DNA from: Phocoena phocoena | Lineage: Eukaryota > Chordata > Mammalia > Artiodactyla > Phocoenidae | NCBI RefSeq assembly: GCF_963924675.1 | Contig: NC_089235.1 | Location: 57,648,520 to 57,712,519, forward strand | DNA length: 64,000 nt | Reading direction: 5' to 3' | Shown: positions 61,014 through 64,000 of the stretch, in pieces | How the letters are laid out: each line of letters begins with the position of its first letter | How positions within the stretch are numbered: position 1 is the first letter of the stretch | Translations under genes and position numbers: made by a program | The notes under the pieces: generated by a model | Told to the model about the DNA's origin: nothing | Seen by the model: only the letters and a program-made list of their open reading frames with translations | Database searches by the model: none

Positions 61014-62880
61014 AAACTAAGAGTTATTGAGGCGAAGATCAAATTTCTTAGACTATAATGTGTAAGATGTACTAAAATGTTCTACTTCTGCATTTCATTA
61101 AATTACATGCTTCTATTATTTGTCATGTACCCTGCTTGGTGAGCTTAAAAGAGGAGAAAGCAAGATACTGGTACAGAATCATTCCACGGAATATGAGAAG
61201 ATACAGTGGTTCTTAGAATGTATTATTTATCAATTAAATCCATGTGTCTTAGTTTATATTCCACCAGTAACACTATGACAGTCAGTTGAGTGTGTTTAGT
61301 TTATTTTGATATAATCCTAAGCAAGACCAACATGGAAGAAGGAAAGTAAAACGGGGAAGAGAAGGCAGCCAATAAAGAATGTATTCTCAAGTCCATTATC
61401 ACAAGTGGGCACCTAGAACCTTGCCATGCTGTGGAACTCAAGGAATCAGTGTAGAATATGTGCCTTAGAGTTATCCAGCCAAAGGTGGGGGAGTTGGAGT
61501 ATTAATACGATAATTATCTTCAATCACTAAGCTCCCAGTAGGCATTTATTCTCCAGTATTTTACTTTCAGAGCAGTCTTCAGCCACCAGAGAGAGCCCTC
61601 GGTCAGTTGAAAATAGGTCAAGATGCACTAAAATACACAAACTGAGGAGACGTGACCAAGCACCATGGTAGTCTACTTATCTTTTCTTAACGCTACTTAT
61701 ATTTGGACATATTTAAGTCTAATTTGACAAATTAAAGGGATTTTAATTTGTCATGCCTTTGTTGAAAGCTGTTTAGTCTTTATTGAATCCCTTTATTTTA
61801 GTCTGTAATGGGAGAACTCATATTCTAAAAAGCCTGTCTTAAATACAACTTTTTCTATCAACCTTTCTGGATCCTCTGTGAAAAATTATTTACTTTTTCA
61901 CTTACAGTCTCTTAGCATGTTATTCATAAGTCTTTTCATTTTACCAAAAATTAATAGTATTTATATATGTTTTAAAAACAGTCAGAAGTTACCTGCTAAT
62001 TTTGATTTCTTAAAGAAATTTTCAAAGTACTATTTTTAAAGATTTTAGATTTGCATTTATCTATATATTACCCAGTATTTACATAGTGTTCAATAAAATT
62101 CAACTTGGAAAAAACATAATCATCTTAACCTTTGAAATCACAAATGTTGGCCAAGTATTTTGAACACTGATATATGTTTCTATTCAATAAATAGTTAATA
62201 TAACATTTCCCTAGTTTAAAAATATTTACATGAGATTAATTCCAGAACAGCTTACCCTAATCGTATACAGAAAATCGTTCACAGAATATATCTGGAAATT
62301 AATACTCAGGTTAATTTTTTGGTGTATTTTTACCTTTGTCTAAGTTGATTTACAAATATTCCCATCCACATGACAGTTTTGGAATTTTCCTTTGAAATTC
62401 TTCAGGATAAATATTTTTCAGAGCCTGAGGGACCCGTGGGAATATGTTTAATATTCTAAGATTATCTTTCCATAACTTTCAACAAGTTTTTGCACAGTAT
62501 ATAAAGATGAATTATGTAAGTGATTTTTATGCCAACTTCATTCACTCGTGATTTTCTTCAAATCTCAAATGTTGATCAAAGGTAAAGAACATCACAATGA
62601 TTTTCTCCTTCATTAAGCAGATCATTTTCTGCAAATAATCACCAGATTATTTTAAAAGCACTACTATTAAATTACATTAATAGTTGACAAACTATCTTTC
62701 TGACTGAAACTTCTTGGCATTTCAGAGTTTATATCTAGAGGTATAATTGCTAGGGGCAGGGGTGTGTTTCTAAGTATACCCATGAGAAATAGAACCTAAG
62801 ATAAAGGAGGACAGAAAGTATCATGTTTTGGTATAATATAATCATCATATAAATGGGTTTGTTTAAAATTAAACATGGAA
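61014..62880. other. unassigned sequence
   Basis: The part 61230-61680 is less AT-rich and could hold an old LTR or other repeat, but I cannot name it. The rest is AT-rich without features. Confidence 0.4.
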
Positions 62881-62884
62881 GAAT

Positions 62885-63015
62885 GTACAGCTAGAAAGAC
62901 TTTAATTCACTCCAACATTTTCATTTTACAGATAAGAAAACTTGTGCCCTGAGAAGAGTGATTCTTCTAATATTCAAAGACCAGAAAGAAATAAATTCAG
63001 ATCCTTCTGGTCTCC
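62885..63015 (-). mobile_element. MIR fragment
   Basis: Reverse MIR core: cattttacagataagaaaac followed by the degenerate aaattcagatccttctggtc. Confidence 0.75.
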
Positions 63016-63226
63016 TAATTACACGTACTTCATGAAAGGGTAATAGAAAACCTCCCTCCATCCTTTTCTTAAATTCAACCAGTTTCTTAATCAGGCACAA
63101 GCAGTGACAAATGGCAGTCAAAAGATGGTATAATGGAGGTAACATACTGGTCCAATAACCCACTCTTCTTGCATGGGGAACTGTGAATAAGGGGTGGGAA
63201 CCATTTCTAGAATGATTGCTGTAGTG

Positions 63227-63757
63227 CAGTAGCTCTCAAATATTTCACCTCGGGACTCCTTTAGACTCTTAAAATTACTCGGTATCCCAAAGAGATTTCA
63301 TCTAAGTCGGTTAAATCCATTGACACTATATTGGAAATTTAAGACTGAGAAATATTTTAAATAATTATTAATTAAAATAAAAATTAATCAATTATATAAA
63401 TTATATAAAATAATAACAAGCCCATTGTTAAAATAAGGAACATGTTTTTATGAAAAACATCTATCTTTTACAAAACAAAAAATAGTGTTAGGAGTGGTGG
63501 CATTGTTTTATATTTCTGCAGATCTTTGATATGTAATAGAAGACATCTAGAATGTTATATCTGCTTCTGCTTTCAATCTGTTTCAATATCACATGACAGA
63601 TAATCTCTGGAAATCTCTATTGTATATTCATAAGAGAACAAGAGTGAAAAAAAGGCAAATAACTTAATATTGTGAAAAGAGTTTTTTGGTCTAATGGATC
63701 CTGTGAAAGGGTCTCGGAAATCTTCAGTGGTTCTTGGACTGCACTTTGAGAGCCAAG
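63227..63757. mobile_element. hAT-like non-autonomous DNA transposon
   Basis: The left end cagtagctctcaaatatttc and the right end read on the minus strand (ttggctctcaaagtgcagtc) form imperfect inverted termini typical of Charlie-type elements. Internal blocks such as gtggcattgttttatatttc and ctgcttctgctttcaatctg match a common mammalian element as I remember it. No clear 8-bp target duplication remains. The frame 63573-63827 is not a transposase. Confidence 0.65.
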
Positions 63758-64000
63758 GAACCCGTGTAAATCTTGCCACATAGAAACTGGAGACTAGGGG
63801 AATACTATTGTCCATAAACACATACAACAGTACTATAGAAAAAGCTGGAGCTCTGGACTAAAAGGAATAATCCACATGCTGAATAATTCTTTTTAAGTCC
63901 CGTAAACCTTCTGAAGTTAAACTTCCTCAGAATGGTGATAAAATCAGTATACCGCTTATTTAGAGGTCAAATAATAGAAGTCAAAACTCTTTATAAACTG
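63758..64000. other. unassigned sequence to window end
   Basis: No feature is recognised. Confidence 0.45.

Overview
This window is non-coding, repeat-rich nuclear DNA from a cetacean, most likely a toothed whale or dolphin. The evidence is ten tRNA-derived CHR-type SINEs of the kind found in whales, hippos and ruminants. Six of them belong to a short (~200 bp) type that I associate with toothed whales (recognised from memory, not searched). L1 elements, MIR and L2 remnants, Tigger1 DNA transposons and LTR retrovirus remnants fit a mammalian background. I found no host protein-coding gene, no convincing processed gene copy and no functional RNA gene. Every longer open reading frame I could assign lies in a transposable element; the rest look like chance frames in AT-rich DNA.

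Layout. 1-4262: mostly unassigned sequence with one long CHR SINE. 4263-11668: a decayed class I (gamma-like) endogenous retrovirus on the minus strand. It has two LTRs and remnants of gag, reverse transcriptase, RNase H and integrase, with no room for env. A Tigger1-type MITE sits inside pol and a SINE sits inside the 3' LTR. 11669-19450: AT-rich DNA with two SINEs, an old L1 piece and microsatellites. 19455-21942: HAL1/L1 remnants in both orientations with a nested SINE. 21943-38128: sparse old repeats (MIR, L2, L1 tails), two short CHR SINEs, a young 5'-truncated L1 tail and a solo LTR. 38129-40521: a nearly complete Tigger1 transposon with a dead transposase. 40522-46012: old L1, MIR and a long TA/CA microsatellite. 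46013-49350: an ancient minus-strand L1 split by two adjacent LTRs. 49420-50725: an old plus-strand HAL1/L1. 51325-59987: three younger L1 insertions in -/+/- order. 60000-64000: one SINE, MIR pieces and a hAT-like DNA element.

There is no operon or pathway to describe. The content is a stack of insertions whose nesting gives a relative time order: old L1, HAL1, MIR and L2 first; then the ERV and LTRs; then Tigger copies; then younger L1 and CHR SINEs. I did not find a previously undescribed biological system. The points most worth checking are the env-less provirus with its nested insertions, the near-complete Tigger1, the inverted L1 cluster and the two related LTRs at different loci. Repeat family names come from recognition by eye. 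Boundaries supported by target-site duplications are near base precision; the others are approximate.
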